From Verrucomicrobiota bacterium (lineage in GTDB: Bacteria > Verrucomicrobiota > Verrucomicrobiia > Limisphaerales > PALSA-1396): 64,000 nucleotides of DNA. Below the pieces are notes generated by a model that saw only the letters and a program-made list of their open reading frames with translations, had not been told where the DNA came from and ran no database searches. The stretch covers positions 62,001-126,000 of the forward strand of contig JACQFP010000047.1 of assembly GCA_016200005.1 (NCBI GenBank), written 5' to 3'. Each line of letters begins with the position of its first letter. Positions within the stretch are counted from its first letter, which is position 1. The position numbers and the translations under genes are program-made. This document shows, piece after piece, positions 17,286-26,111 of this stretch.

Positions 17286-18212
17286 TCATTCCTCTCTGAG
17301 CCTGGCCCGGCGGACCTGGAGACCAAACGCGCCCGCTTGCCACTCAGCTTCAATCCGTTCCGCCAGGAGTGCGCACCCAGCCCGACTGTAAGCAGCTCGA
17401 ACTTGCGGGAATTCGGTTTTCAAAATGCCGGCCACGACCAGCGTGCCGGCCGGGCTCAAACGATTCAGAATACGATTCCGTTCAGCCAGGAGCAGATTGG
17501 CAATCAAGTTGGCGCAAATCAGGTTATACTTCTGCCGCGACCGGGGTGGGGATTTGGTCAGGTCCCGGCGATCAAAGCGAATCTGTTCCAACACACCGTT
17601 TCTCACGGCGTTTGCCCGCGCCACCCGAATCGCTTCTGGATCAAGGTCGATTGCGTGCACGGGTGAGTATCCGAGTTTCGCCGCCGCAATCGCCAGAATG
17701 CCCGACCCGCTGCCGATGTCCAAAAACGATTGTGCTTCGCCGCTTCGCCGAAATGCCACGAGCTGCTCCAGACAAAATTTCGTTGTCGGATGCTGGCCCG
17801 TGCCGAAGCTCAGTCCGGGATCGAGCACGACCACCGCCTGGTATTTTCGCGGACGGCGTTTGCTCCAGCTTGGTTTGATCAGCAACGACGCTCCGATTTC
17901 GATGGGTTTGAAGTGCCGCTTCCACGATTCCGCCCAATCCTTCCGTCGCACTGTTCGCACCGTGATTGTTCCAGGACCAATCTCCAGCCCGTGAACTTGG
18001 ATTGCCTTCAAACCCGCCAACAACCTGGCGCGCTTTGCCGGCGACCAGTCGGAACGCTTTTGGCAAAAGACACTCGCCACTGGAGCGTTGGTTTCAGCGT
18101 CCGTGTAAACCGAAGCCGGTTGACCGGACAAATGCTCCAGCAGCGCGGCCACGGCCTCTTCCGCTTCAACCGAAACGGCCACGGAAATTTGCCGCATCGT
18201 ACCCGGCTTCAT
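17286..18212 (-). CDS. prmA: Ribosomal protein L11 methyltransferase
   Basis: 308 residues from ATG 18212. The frame is open to 18503, but this ATG overlaps the stop of the upstream phosphatase gene (ATGA), a typical coupling arrangement. The N-terminal domain binds L11. The class I methyltransferase core shows FLDIGSGSGILAIAAAKLG (SAM motif I), AIDLDPEAI (acidic ribose contact) and NLICANLIANLL, with FGTGQHPTT before motif I as in PrmA. The enzyme trimethylates ribosomal protein L11 in the cytoplasm. Length and motif order fit the family. Confidence 0.93.
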   Translation of the reverse strand: MKPGTMRQISVAVSVEAEEAVAALLEHLSGQPASVYTDAETNAPVASVFCQKRSDWSPAKRARLLAGLKAIQVHGLEIGPGTITVRTVRRKDWAESWKRHFKPIEIGASLLIKPSWSKRRPRKYQAVVVLDPGLSFGTGQHPTTKFCLEQLVAFRRSGEAQSFLDIGSGSGILAIAAAKLGYSPVHAIDLDPEAIRVARANAVRNGVLEQIRFDRRDLTKSPPRSRQKYNLICANLIANLLLAERNRILNRLSPAGTLVVAGILKTEFPQVRAAYSRAGCALLAERIEAEWQAGAFGLQVRRARLREE

Positions 18213-18829
18213 GCGAGATCGCGCCACGGTGTGAAATTGAGCCGTTGGATTTCGGTCTTGTGCGCGTGATGATGCACTTCCGTGAGGCTGGCATACTCGA
18301 TTTCGAACCCGGCGGTTTTGCGCAACGGCAATCCCAGCAGAATCGCCAGTATCATCCGGATGACGCCGCCGTGACAGACTACTGCCACGGTCTGGCCGGG
18401 GTTTTCGCGCAGGATTTGTTGCAGACAAGGTTCGACGCGGTCGCGAAATCCTTGGACCGACTCGGCATTTGGGATGGTCGCTTGCTCCAATTTGTCCAGC
18501 CATTCAAAGGGTTCGACCTGGAATTGCTCCCGTACTTGTTGCCAGCCCAGTCCGGTCCAGTCACCAAAATCCACTTCGCGCAAACCATGCAAAACGGCGG
18601 GCGCGCGCCGGCTGTGCGCCGTCAGCGGCTTGAGTGTTTGTTGCGCCCGCTTCATCGGGCTGACGTAAATGGCGTCCAAAACCGTCGAACGCAAATAGTT
18701 CGCCAGCAGCCGCGCTTGGTGATGGCCGTGGTCGGAAAGCTCCATGTCGATGCGTCCGCCAAACACCCGATGATAGCGTGATTCCACTTCGCCGTGGCGT
18801 AACAGGAACAGTCGGGTGGGAGGATTCAA
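18209..18829 (-). CDS. Histidine phosphatase family protein (phosphoglycerate-mutase-like)
   Basis: 206 residues. The catalytic motif LFLLRHGEVESR stands at the N-terminus with the nucleophile His in RHG. The second histidine is in VAVVCHGGVIRMIL, and YVSPMKRAQQTL and LREVDFGDWTGL are typical of the branch that includes alpha-ribazole phosphatase (CobC) and small-molecule phosphatases. The substrate cannot be told. Its stop overlaps the prmA start by four bases. Confidence 0.9.
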   Translation of the reverse strand: MNPPTRLFLLRHGEVESRYHRVFGGRIDMELSDHGHHQARLLANYLRSTVLDAIYVSPMKRAQQTLKPLTAHSRRAPAVLHGLREVDFGDWTGLGWQQVREQFQVEPFEWLDKLEQATIPNAESVQGFRDRVEPCLQQILRENPGQTVAVVCHGGVIRMILAILLGLPLRKTAGFEIEYASLTEVHHHAHKTEIQRLNFTPWRDLA

Positions 18830-18856
18830 GGTTGAGCGTTGAGCGTGGCGGTTGGG

Positions 18857-19603
18857 CTAAGCCACGGCTGCTTGTTGCGCCGCCAGCAATTCCCGAATGC
18901 CAGTCTTGCCGAGTGCCAGCATGGCGGCGAGCTGCGCTTCGCTGAAGGCGGCCTCCTCACCGGTGCCTTGCAGTTCGATGAATTCACCGGCGGCATTGAC
19001 GACCAGATTCAGATCCACCGCCGCGGCGACATCCTCGGTGTAACAGAGATCGAGCAACGGTTGCCCGTTGACAATGCCGACACTCACGGCCGCCACCGGA
19101 TGCAGGAGCGGGTCTTTGGCTAGTTTGCCATCCGCTAATAACTTTTTCACCGCCAGCGACAACGCGACATAGACGCCGGTGATGGCGGCGGTTCGCGTTC
19201 CGCCATCCGCCTGCAACACATCGCAATCCGCCCAGATGGTGCGCGCGCCCAGCAGTTCCAGGTTGATGGCGGCGCGCAATGCCCGACCGATGAGCCGCTG
19301 GATTTCCTGGGAGCGCCCATCGATTTTCCCTTTGGTGATGTCGCGTTGCTTCCGTTGCAAAGTGGAATAGGGCAACATCGAGTATTCCGCCGTGATCCAG
19401 CCCCCGCTCACATTCTGTTCCTTCATCCAACGGGGCACGGTCTCCTCCACCGTCACGCCGCAGATCACGCGCGTGTTGCCCCATTCGATCAACGTTGAGC
19501 CGGTGGCATAAGGCGCGATGTGGTTTTGGAAACGCACGGGCCGGAGTTGGTTGGGCCGTCGGCCGTCGGCCCTGGGCGTGGAGTTGGCGGGTGCATCGCT
19601 CAT
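18857..19603 (-). CDS. rph: Ribonuclease PH
   Basis: 248 residues covering the whole family. It starts with the typical RADGRRPNQLRPVRF, followed by GNTRVICGVTVEE and QEIQRLIGRALRAAI. Later come IWADCDVLQADGGTRTAAI and the phosphate-site segment AAVSVGIVNGQPLLDLCY. It trims 3' CCA-proximal ends of tRNA precursors by phosphorolysis. The next gene downstream is the histidine phosphatase (27-base gap). Confidence 0.96.
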   Translation of the reverse strand: MSDAPANSTPRADGRRPNQLRPVRFQNHIAPYATGSTLIEWGNTRVICGVTVEETVPRWMKEQNVSGGWITAEYSMLPYSTLQRKQRDITKGKIDGRSQEIQRLIGRALRAAINLELLGARTIWADCDVLQADGGTRTAAITGVYVALSLAVKKLLADGKLAKDPLLHPVAAVSVGIVNGQPLLDLCYTEDVAAAVDLNLVVNAAGEFIELQGTGEEAAFSEAQLAAMLALGKTGIRELLAAQQAAVA

Positions 19604-19680
19604 AAATTGCGCGCATGGTAACGACGCGCTCCGCGCCCGGCAATCGTGAAAAAGTTTGTGAGCGAGACGACGGCAGACGA

Positions 19681-20625
19681 CTACTTTTTGCCCACTTCAA
19701 TCGCGGCGAACAAACTTTCTAGGTTATTGAGCGGCACGTTTCTTGGCGACGTCGGGCTGAGCAGGTGGCGAAGGTAATCAATTGCATCTGGAATGTTTCT
19801 GATCGACCGCGGGAGCGTGGCTCCGGAAGCGTTGGCGTGGCCGCCGCCTTGCAGTTTCTCGGCAACTTTCAAGGCCTCGCCGTTCTTGCTGCGCAGGCTG
19901 ACGATGACGGTGTTGTTCGCCTTGCGGAACAAGGTGATGAGAACGGGATAAGGTGTCGCCTTTTGTTCGAGCAACTGGTGCACGATCAGATTGTTGTTGC
20001 CGACGACGGTATCGACATAGCCGACCGAGGGACTGATTTCCGCGACGTTGGCCTTGCTCCACGCAAAGCCCAACGGGTCTTCAATCCGGCGTTTGATGGC
20101 CATGACTTCCAGCAGCGGATGGTCGAGCAGCCGTTCGAGTTCGCCGTCGATAACCGCGAGCAGATTCCAAAATTGATAGGTCTTGACGAGGTTGGCGTAG
20201 TCATTGGCGATGACGAAATCCGGATCGTCCTCCAAAAACAAATCCGCCACGTTATTCAAGTGAACGAGCCGATCCAGCGCCGGTGAACCCAGCCCTTGCT
20301 TCTGGCACAGTTCGTAACAGAGCAGCCCGGCGGACTTGTTCAGGTCGTGAATGAGATGGGCGTATTTGGGCAAGGCCTCGGTGGCGTGATGGTCGATGAC
20401 GACCCATCCCGGCTTGTCCAGTCGCCCTTCAAAACTCAGATCGCAGACCCACGCGGTGGCTTCCCGTGGCTCGCGTTGGCGCCAGGTGTTGTAATGATAG
20501 GCTTCCAATGGGACGTCGTCGCCGTGCAATTTTTTTGCCAGCCGCTGCAAGAGCACACCGGCCACCAGCCCATCAAGATCGCTCTCGTGGGTCAGGATCA
20601 CCTCCGGTTTTTGAAAATTAGTCAT
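19681..20625 (-). CDS. DHH/DHHA1 family phosphoesterase
   Basis: 314 residues. The metal-binding motifs of the DHH domain are present: THESDLDGLVAG (HxxDxDG type), AWVCDLSF and VVIDHHATEA (the DHH triplet). The DHHA1 domain ends with KLQGGGHANASGATLP, the GGGH motif that binds substrate phosphates. Relatives degrade oligonucleotides or pAp/c-di-AMP-type products (NrnA-like). Which of these applies is not clear. It is transcribed towards rph with a 77-base gap. Confidence 0.88.
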   Translation of the reverse strand: MTNFQKPEVILTHESDLDGLVAGVLLQRLAKKLHGDDVPLEAYHYNTWRQREPREATAWVCDLSFEGRLDKPGWVVIDHHATEALPKYAHLIHDLNKSAGLLCYELCQKQGLGSPALDRLVHLNNVADLFLEDDPDFVIANDYANLVKTYQFWNLLAVIDGELERLLDHPLLEVMAIKRRIEDPLGFAWSKANVAEISPSVGYVDTVVGNNNLIVHQLLEQKATPYPVLITLFRKANNTVIVSLRSKNGEALKVAEKLQGGGHANASGATLPRSIRNIPDAIDYLRHLLSPTSPRNVPLNNLESLFAAIEVGKK

Positions 20626-20742
20626 CTGGCGAAAAGATTAACTTAATTTCAGCGCAGTGGCGAGTGGTGTTTTTGCGCGCGGTCGTTGTTGCTAGTTTTT
20701 CCTTTATCGGTTGGTGGGGCATCCTACACTTGATCGAACTTT

Positions 20743-21549
20743 ATGAATCGATTTGATCTGGCCGGCGAAATCGCTGTCGTCATCGGTGGGACGGGTGTGT
20801 TGGGTGGGGCGCTCGCCGAAGGTCTGGCGCAGGCCGGCACGAAAGTGGCGGTGCTGGGGCGCAATGCTGAACGCGGGGCGGCCCGCGTCAACGCCATCAA
20901 AACCAGTGGTGGTCACGCCGCATTTTTCTCCGCCGATGTGATCAGCCGTGACAGTTTGCACACCGCGCATCAGGCCATTGAGAAATCCCTGGGGGCGCCC
21001 ACAATTTTGGTAAACGCCGCCGGCGGCACTGATCCGAAGGTGACGGTGACTGCGGATCGCGCCATTGAACAAATCGCTCTGGAAGATTGGCGCGCCAACT
21101 TTGACCTCAATCTGGTCGGCGGGGTGTTGTTGCCGTGTCAGGAGTTCGGACCGGCGATGGTGAAGCGCAGCAAGGGCAGCATCATCAATATCGCCAGTGT
21201 TTCTGGGCATCTTCCGCTGTCGCGCGTGGTGGCGTATTCGGCGGCGAAGGCGGCGGTGTTGAGCCTGACGCAGTTTCTGGCGCGCGAATGGGCACCGAAA
21301 GGCGTACGCGTGAATTCCATCACGCCGGGCTTTTTCCCCGGCGAACAGAATCGTCGCCTGCTCTTCAACGAGGACGCCACACCAACACCGCGCGCCCAGG
21401 CGATTTTCGGCCACACGCCGATGGGTCGCTTCGGCAAACCGGAGGAACTGGTTGGCGCAGCAATTTTTCTGGCGAGTGAAAAGGCCAGCAGCTTCGTCAC
21501 CGGCGCGGACATCCGGGTCGATGGCGGCTTTCTGTCACAAACAATTTGA
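20743..21549 (+). CDS. Short-chain dehydrogenase/reductase, sugar-acid type
   Basis: 268 residues. The nucleotide-binding motif is VIGGTGVLGGALAEGLA, followed by ILVNAAGG and the catalytic SIINIASVSG ... YSAAK set. GFFPGEQNRRLL and GRFGKPEELVGAAIFLAS are typical of SDR enzymes acting on D-mannonate or similar sugar acids. That assignment is tentative. The gene lies 14 bases before the LarA-like gene on the same strand, so the pair is probably an operon. Confidence 0.85.
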   Translation: MNRFDLAGEIAVVIGGTGVLGGALAEGLAQAGTKVAVLGRNAERGAARVNAIKTSGGHAAFFSADVISRDSLHTAHQAIEKSLGAPTILVNAAGGTDPKVTVTADRAIEQIALEDWRANFDLNLVGGVLLPCQEFGPAMVKRSKGSIINIASVSGHLPLSRVVAYSAAKAAVLSLTQFLAREWAPKGVRVNSITPGFFPGEQNRRLLFNEDATPTPRAQAIFGHTPMGRFGKPEELVGAAIFLASEKASSFVTGADIRVDGGFLSQTI

Positions 21550-21563
21550 GCTAGATTATCCCT

Positions 21564-22856
21564 GTGCAAATCAAGCCGGTCTTATCCGAAATCGCGGGCG
21601 CAGGGAATCTCGTCACCGCGGAGCAAGTGGCCGAAGTGATCGCCAGGACGTGTCCGGCTGATTCTTATCGCGGTAAGCGCGTGCTCCTCATCGTTCCCGA
21701 CGGCACGCGCACGGCGCCGGTGGGACTCTTGTTTCAAACACTGCACCGGCAAATCGCAGAGGTGACCAAAGCGTTTGATGTGCTGGTCGCTTTGGGAACA
21801 CATCAGCCGATGAGTGAGGCGGCCATCTGCCGGCGGCTGGATATCACGGAAGCGGAGCGCAAGGAAAAGTATCGAAGGGTCGCATTCTTCAATCATGCCT
21901 GGAACCAACCCGCGGCGCTCAAACAGATTGGCACCATTCCCAGCGACGAAATCAAGGCGATGACCGGCGGCCTGTTCGCGCTGGAGGTGCCGGTAGAGAT
22001 CAACCGGATGGTTTTTGATTTCGATCAGATCATCATTATCGGTCCGGTGTTCCCGCACGAAGTCGTCGGGTTTTCCGGCGGGAACAAATACCTGTTTCCC
22101 GGCGTAAGCGGTCCGCAGATTTTGAATTTCTTCCACTGGCTCGGCGCAGTGGTCACGAACCCAATGATCATCGGCAACAAACGGACGCCCGTCCGCAAAG
22201 TGGTTGATCGCGCCGGTTCAATGGTCAACGTGGACAAACTCTGTTTCTGCATGGTGGTCGATTCGTCAAAAAATCTCGCGGGTCTTTTTGCCGGCTCACC
22301 GGAAAGCGCGTGGGACGCGGCGAGCGAACTTTCCCGAAAGGTGCACATCACCTACAAGGAAAAGCCCTTTCACTCGATCCTCTCCTGTGCTCCGACGATG
22401 TACGACGAGCTTTGGACCGGCGGCAAGTGCATGTATAAACTTGAACCGGTGCTGGCCGACGGCGGCGAACTGATCATCTACGCACCGCATATTTCCGAGA
22501 TCTGCGTCGCGCATGGAAAGACATTGTTGGAAGTCGGCTATCATTGTCGCGATTACTTTTTGAAACAATGGGAACGATTCAAGCATCACCCGTGGGGCGT
22601 GCTGGCGCACAGTTGCCACGTTTACGGTCAGGGAACGTTTGAAAATGGCGTCGAAACGCCGCGCGCGCGTGTGACCTTGGCGACCAGCATTCCGCCGGAA
22701 ATCTGCCAGCGCATCAACCTCGGCTATCGCGATCCGAAAACCGTCCGCGTCGAAGACTTTGCCGATCGCGAAGCGGAAGGTGTGTTGCTCGTGCCCAAAG
22801 CCGGCGAAATGCTCTTCCGCCTCACCCATCCGCCGAAATGGGCGGGCGGGGATTGA
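21564..22856 (+). CDS. LarA-like (DUF2088) 2-hydroxyacid racemase/epimerase family protein
   Basis: 430 residues from a GTG start. The LarA fold is seen from VLLIVPDGTRTAPV (compare the DxTR motif), VLVALGTHQPMSE (active-site His) and FPHEVVGFSGGNKYLFPG. In that last segment a His and the lysine that would carry the nickel-pincer cofactor are conserved. Lactate racemase homologues with other substrates are common. The pairing with an SDR dehydrogenase suggests racemisation and oxidation of a sugar acid or hydroxy acid. Cofactor-making larB, larC and larE are not in this window. Confidence 0.82.
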   Translation: MQIKPVLSEIAGAGNLVTAEQVAEVIARTCPADSYRGKRVLLIVPDGTRTAPVGLLFQTLHRQIAEVTKAFDVLVALGTHQPMSEAAICRRLDITEAERKEKYRRVAFFNHAWNQPAALKQIGTIPSDEIKAMTGGLFALEVPVEINRMVFDFDQIIIIGPVFPHEVVGFSGGNKYLFPGVSGPQILNFFHWLGAVVTNPMIIGNKRTPVRKVVDRAGSMVNVDKLCFCMVVDSSKNLAGLFAGSPESAWDAASELSRKVHITYKEKPFHSILSCAPTMYDELWTGGKCMYKLEPVLADGGELIIYAPHISEICVAHGKTLLEVGYHCRDYFLKQWERFKHHPWGVLAHSCHVYGQGTFENGVETPRARVTLATSIPPEICQRINLGYRDPKTVRVEDFADREAEGVLLVPKAGEMLFRLTHPPKWAGGD

Positions 22857-22894
22857 GCTTGCCGGATCAAGAATCGCGCCTTTAATCTTTGCCG

Positions 22895-24025
22895 ATGAAA
22901 CGAGCTGGTCGCCTTTACCTTTGGACGGGACTTTGTGCGGTGCTGCTGCACGCCTCGTCCGCGCGCGCCGACATGCTCGACACCTGGACCAAGGTCAACC
23001 CGCCTCCCCAGTTGAACACGCTTTACAGCATCATCAACACCAACGGCCTTTTTCTAGTGTGCGGCGCCAACGGCGCCATCACGGTCTCCACCAACGGCAT
23101 CAACTGGACCAATCATCATACCGGTGTCTCGAGCACATTTAGGGGAATCACATTTGGGAACGATACTTATGCGGTCGCTGGCTATGATGTGAACAACCGC
23201 ACCATTTACACGTCCACCAACCTCAACAAATGGAAGCATGAGATTTCCTCGCCCGCCAATTATTTCCTAGCCATCACTTACGCCGCCGGATTGTTCGTGA
23301 CCGTCGGCGACACCGGCAGAATCCAAACCTCCGACGTAGGTGTCGATTGGACAAACCATGTTTCCGGAACAACCAACGACTTGTACGGCGTGGCGTATGG
23401 CGGCGGCAGCTTCGTGGTCGTCGGCGCCAACGGCACCATCGTCACTTCCGCCGACGGCCTCAACTGGACCAACCGCGCCTCCGGCGTCACCAATTTTCTG
23501 CGCAGCGTGGCGTACGGCGACGGCGTCTTTGTCGCGGTCGGGCACGACGGTACCATCCTCAGTTCGACCAACGGCAGCGACTGGAGTAGTTCCTCCTCGG
23601 GCACGACCAATTTTCTGTTCGGTGTCGGCCATGGCAGCACGAACTTTGTGGCCGTGGGCGCCGCCGGCACCATTTTGTCCTCCACCAATGCCGTGGACTG
23701 GTCGCCGCGCAATTCCGGTGTCACGAACAATTTCTTCAGCGTCGCGTACGGCGACGGCCGGTTCGTCACGGTCGGGCTGGCCGGTCAGATTTTGTATTCC
23801 GGCACCCCGTCGCCACCCACTTTGACCGCCGACAACTACAGCACCAATGGTTTTCAACTGACCATCACTGCGGACATCGGCAAACCCTACCGGCTCCAGT
23901 TCAGCCCCGACCTGCTGACGTGGGCCGACTTGCTGAGTCACACCAACACCCAGGCCACGTTTCAGTATCTCGACACGTCCGCGACCAATGCTCCAATTCG
24001 CTTTTACCGCGTGGCGTCGCCGTGA
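22895..24025 (+). CDS. Secreted repeat beta-propeller protein
   Basis: 376 residues from ATG 22895, with a signal peptide ending near SSARA. The body consists of about seven repeats of roughly 40 residues. Each has the pattern VAYGxGxFVxVGxxGTIxxSxxGxxWT, as in GDGVFVAVGHDGTILSSTNG. This is the BNR/Ycf48-like propeller type. A C-terminal 80-residue domain (SPPTLTADNY onwards) resembles the fibronectin/ASH-like ends of secreted verrucomicrobial proteins. Function unknown; probably outside the cytoplasmic membrane. Confidence 0.78.
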   Translation: MKRAGRLYLWTGLCAVLLHASSARADMLDTWTKVNPPPQLNTLYSIINTNGLFLVCGANGAITVSTNGINWTNHHTGVSSTFRGITFGNDTYAVAGYDVNNRTIYTSTNLNKWKHEISSPANYFLAITYAAGLFVTVGDTGRIQTSDVGVDWTNHVSGTTNDLYGVAYGGGSFVVVGANGTIVTSADGLNWTNRASGVTNFLRSVAYGDGVFVAVGHDGTILSSTNGSDWSSSSSGTTNFLFGVGHGSTNFVAVGAAGTILSSTNAVDWSPRNSGVTNNFFSVAYGDGRFVTVGLAGQILYSGTPSPPTLTADNYSTNGFQLTITADIGKPYRLQFSPDLLTWADLLSHTNTQATFQYLDTSATNAPIRFYRVASP

Positions 24026-24035
24026 ACTCGGTGAA

Positions 24036-24911
24036 ATGAGAGAACCGCAAGTCGTCAGGCATCCGTTGGAACAGACTTCGCCTTACTCGTTCATGGGTCG
24101 GTTGGTTGCTGCCGGGTTGATTCTGTTTTCAAACTGTGCAATCGCCGGATCAGTGGAAAACCTCCGGCTCGCCTGGCAGACCAACGTCCTTAAAATCAGC
24201 GGTGACAACCTCCCCGGCGGCACGGTCGACATCTGGTGGCTCGAAGCCTTTTGCCGTCGCGGCTCCACCAAACGACCGTGGAACGAAACCACGATCCCGC
24301 ACACCACCGAGTTGCTCTCCGCTGACCAGCACGGCCAGTGGTTGCGCCTCCGCAGCAAAGTGCAACCGTCAGTGGAAGTGCTCCAGGATTTGCGCGTCGT
24401 GACCGACGGCGTCGAGATCATGGTCGAGTTGAAGAATTCCGGTGACGAACCCGCGGACCTGGAATGGTTCGAGCCGTGCATCCATGTTGATCGCTTCACC
24501 GGACGCAACCAGACCAACTACATCGAGCGCTGTTTCATTTTCACCGAGCGCGGCCTGACGACGCTCGACCAACTGCCACGCAACGAAGAGGCGCTTTATC
24601 GCGGAGGGCAGGTCTATGTGCCCAAAGGCATCAACCACGACGACGTGAACCCGCGTCCCATCAGCCCCGTCACGCCCGCCAACGGCCTCATCGGCTGCTT
24701 CTCCGCCGACAACCAATATCTGCTGGCGACGGCATGGGACCAGACGCAGCATTTGTTTCAAGGCGTGATCGTCTGCATCCATTCCGATCCGCATGTCGGC
24801 GGATTGAAACGGCATGAAACCAAGAAATTGCGCGGCAAGATTTATCTCATGAAGAACGACCCGGCAAAGCTGTTGAAACAGTATCAACGGGATTTTCCAG
24901 ATCAGAAATAG
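24036..24911 (+). CDS. Secreted protein, unrecognised
   Basis: 291 residues from ATG 24036, ten bases after the propeller gene. A second start at ATG 24093 places the hydrophobic signal (LVAAGLILFSNCAIAG) right at the N-terminus and is equally plausible. The mature part is beta-rich with Trp and acidic patches (WWLEAFCRRGS, EWFEPCIHVDRFTG, YVPKGINHDDVNPRP). It ends with a charged tail (LLKQYQRDFPDQK). I do not recognise the family. Its position suggests cotranscription with the propeller protein. Confidence 0.7.
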   Translation: MREPQVVRHPLEQTSPYSFMGRLVAAGLILFSNCAIAGSVENLRLAWQTNVLKISGDNLPGGTVDIWWLEAFCRRGSTKRPWNETTIPHTTELLSADQHGQWLRLRSKVQPSVEVLQDLRVVTDGVEIMVELKNSGDEPADLEWFEPCIHVDRFTGRNQTNYIERCFIFTERGLTTLDQLPRNEEALYRGGQVYVPKGINHDDVNPRPISPVTPANGLIGCFSADNQYLLATAWDQTQHLFQGVIVCIHSDPHVGGLKRHETKKLRGKIYLMKNDPAKLLKQYQRDFPDQK

Positions 24912-24992
24912 TCGGTCGCTTTAGCCCCTGGCCGATTCGAGGAAATCGACCGGCCCCGATAACCCTCGCCGTCTTTCGCCTTTGCTTCTAAC

Positions 24993-25020
24993 TTGCCTAA
25001 AACCATGTGCGGACTACGAT
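24993..25020 (+). promoter_or_regulatory. Possible sigma-70 promoter for hsdM
   Basis: TTGCCT (24993-24998) and TACGAT (25015-25020) are separated by 16 bases and lie about 70 bases before hsdM. Verrucomicrobial promoter consensus is poorly known, so this is weak. Confidence 0.25.
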
Positions 25021-25026
25021 GCTTGC

Positions 25027-25053
25027 CGCGTAAGACTGGATGACTTTTACGCG
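25027..25053. repeat. Inverted repeat upstream of hsdM
   Basis: CGCGTAA (25027-25033) and TTACGCG (25047-25053) are perfect inverted copies 13 bases apart, just downstream of the possible promoter. It could be an operator or an mRNA leader hairpin. Confidence 0.4.
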
Positions 25054-25088
25054 AACTGACAATCCACATCGCTAAAGAAACCAATCAA

Positions 25089-26111
25089 ATGAAATCCAAC
25101 AGCAACGGCTCTACGCTCAACTTCGAAGCCCAGCTTTGGGCCGCCGCCGACAAGATGCGCGGGCACATGGACGCCTCGGAATACAAGCACGTCTGCCTCG
25201 GCCTCATCTTCCTGAAATACATTTCCGACGCGTTCGAGGAAAAACGCGAGCAACTGCTGTTCGGCTTCTCCGATCCCAAGAGCGAATGGTTCATCAAGGA
25301 CGAACCGCAACGCGCCGACGCCGCCGAGAATCGCGACGAATACCTGGCCGCAAATGTCTTCTGGCTGCCGCCCGAAGCCCGCTGGCACACCATCAAGGCC
25401 AAAGCCAAATCGCCGGAGATTGGCAAGGTCATTGACGACGCGATGGGCGCGATTGAGCGCGAGAATCCCGCGCTCAAAGGCGTGCTGCCGCGCGATTACG
25501 CCCGGCCCAGCCTCGACAAAGTCCGGCTCGGCGGACTCGTGGACATCATCAGCAACATCGGCTTCAACGAATCGGCGGCGAAGTCCAAGGACGTGCTCGG
25601 GCGCGTCTATGAATACTTTCTCGGTAAATTCGCCAGCGCGGAAGGCAAGGGCGGCGGCGAGTTCTACACCCCGCAATGCGTCGTGCAGGTGCTCGTCGCC
25701 ATGCTTGAACCCTACAAAGGCCGCGTGTTCGACCCGTGCTGCGGTTCGGGCGGCATGTTCGTGTCCTCGGAAAAATTCGTGGAAGAACACGGCGGACGCG
25801 TGGGCGACATCGCGGTTTACGGGCAGGAATCCAACTACACCACCTGGAAACTGGCGCGGATGAATCTCGCCATTCGCGGCATTGACGCCAATCTCGGCCC
25901 GCGCAACGCCGACAGCTTCCGAGCGGATTTGCATCCCGACCTCAAGGCCGATTTCATTCTCGCCAACCCGCCGTTCAACATGAGCGATTGGGGCGGCGAA
26001 AATCTGCGGCAGGACGTGCGCTGGAAATTCGGGATGCCGCCGGTGAACCACGCCAACTACGCCTGGATTCAACATTTCATGAGAAGCGAAATCCGACGAA
26101 ATGAACTGTAG
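25089..26111 (+). pseudogene. hsdM: Type I restriction-modification DNA methyltransferase subunit, 3'-truncated
   Basis: Residues 1-330 are a clear HsdM. The N-terminal HsdM_N domain begins [19 protein letters not shown] with [13 protein letters not shown]. The SAM motif [12 protein letters not shown] is near residue 214 and the catalytic NPPFNMSDW near 294. After NYAWIQHF, codons from 26079 encode ten unrelated residues and a stop at 26109. A normal HsdM continues for about 150-200 more residues. The DNA after the break is the cyclase gene, whose ATG at 26101 overlaps the last 11 bases. With no hsdS and a broken hsdR, modification is unlikely, although both catalytic motifs survive. Confidence 0.9.

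Noticed and set aside
18213-18503. N-terminal extension of PrmA
   Set aside because: It would overlap most of the histidine phosphatase gene. The ATG at 18212 coupled to that gene's stop gives the normal family start.
25089-26111. Intact type I restriction-modification system
   Set aside because: hsdM lacks its C-terminal part, hsdS is absent and hsdR lacks the nuclease and ATP-binding motifs.
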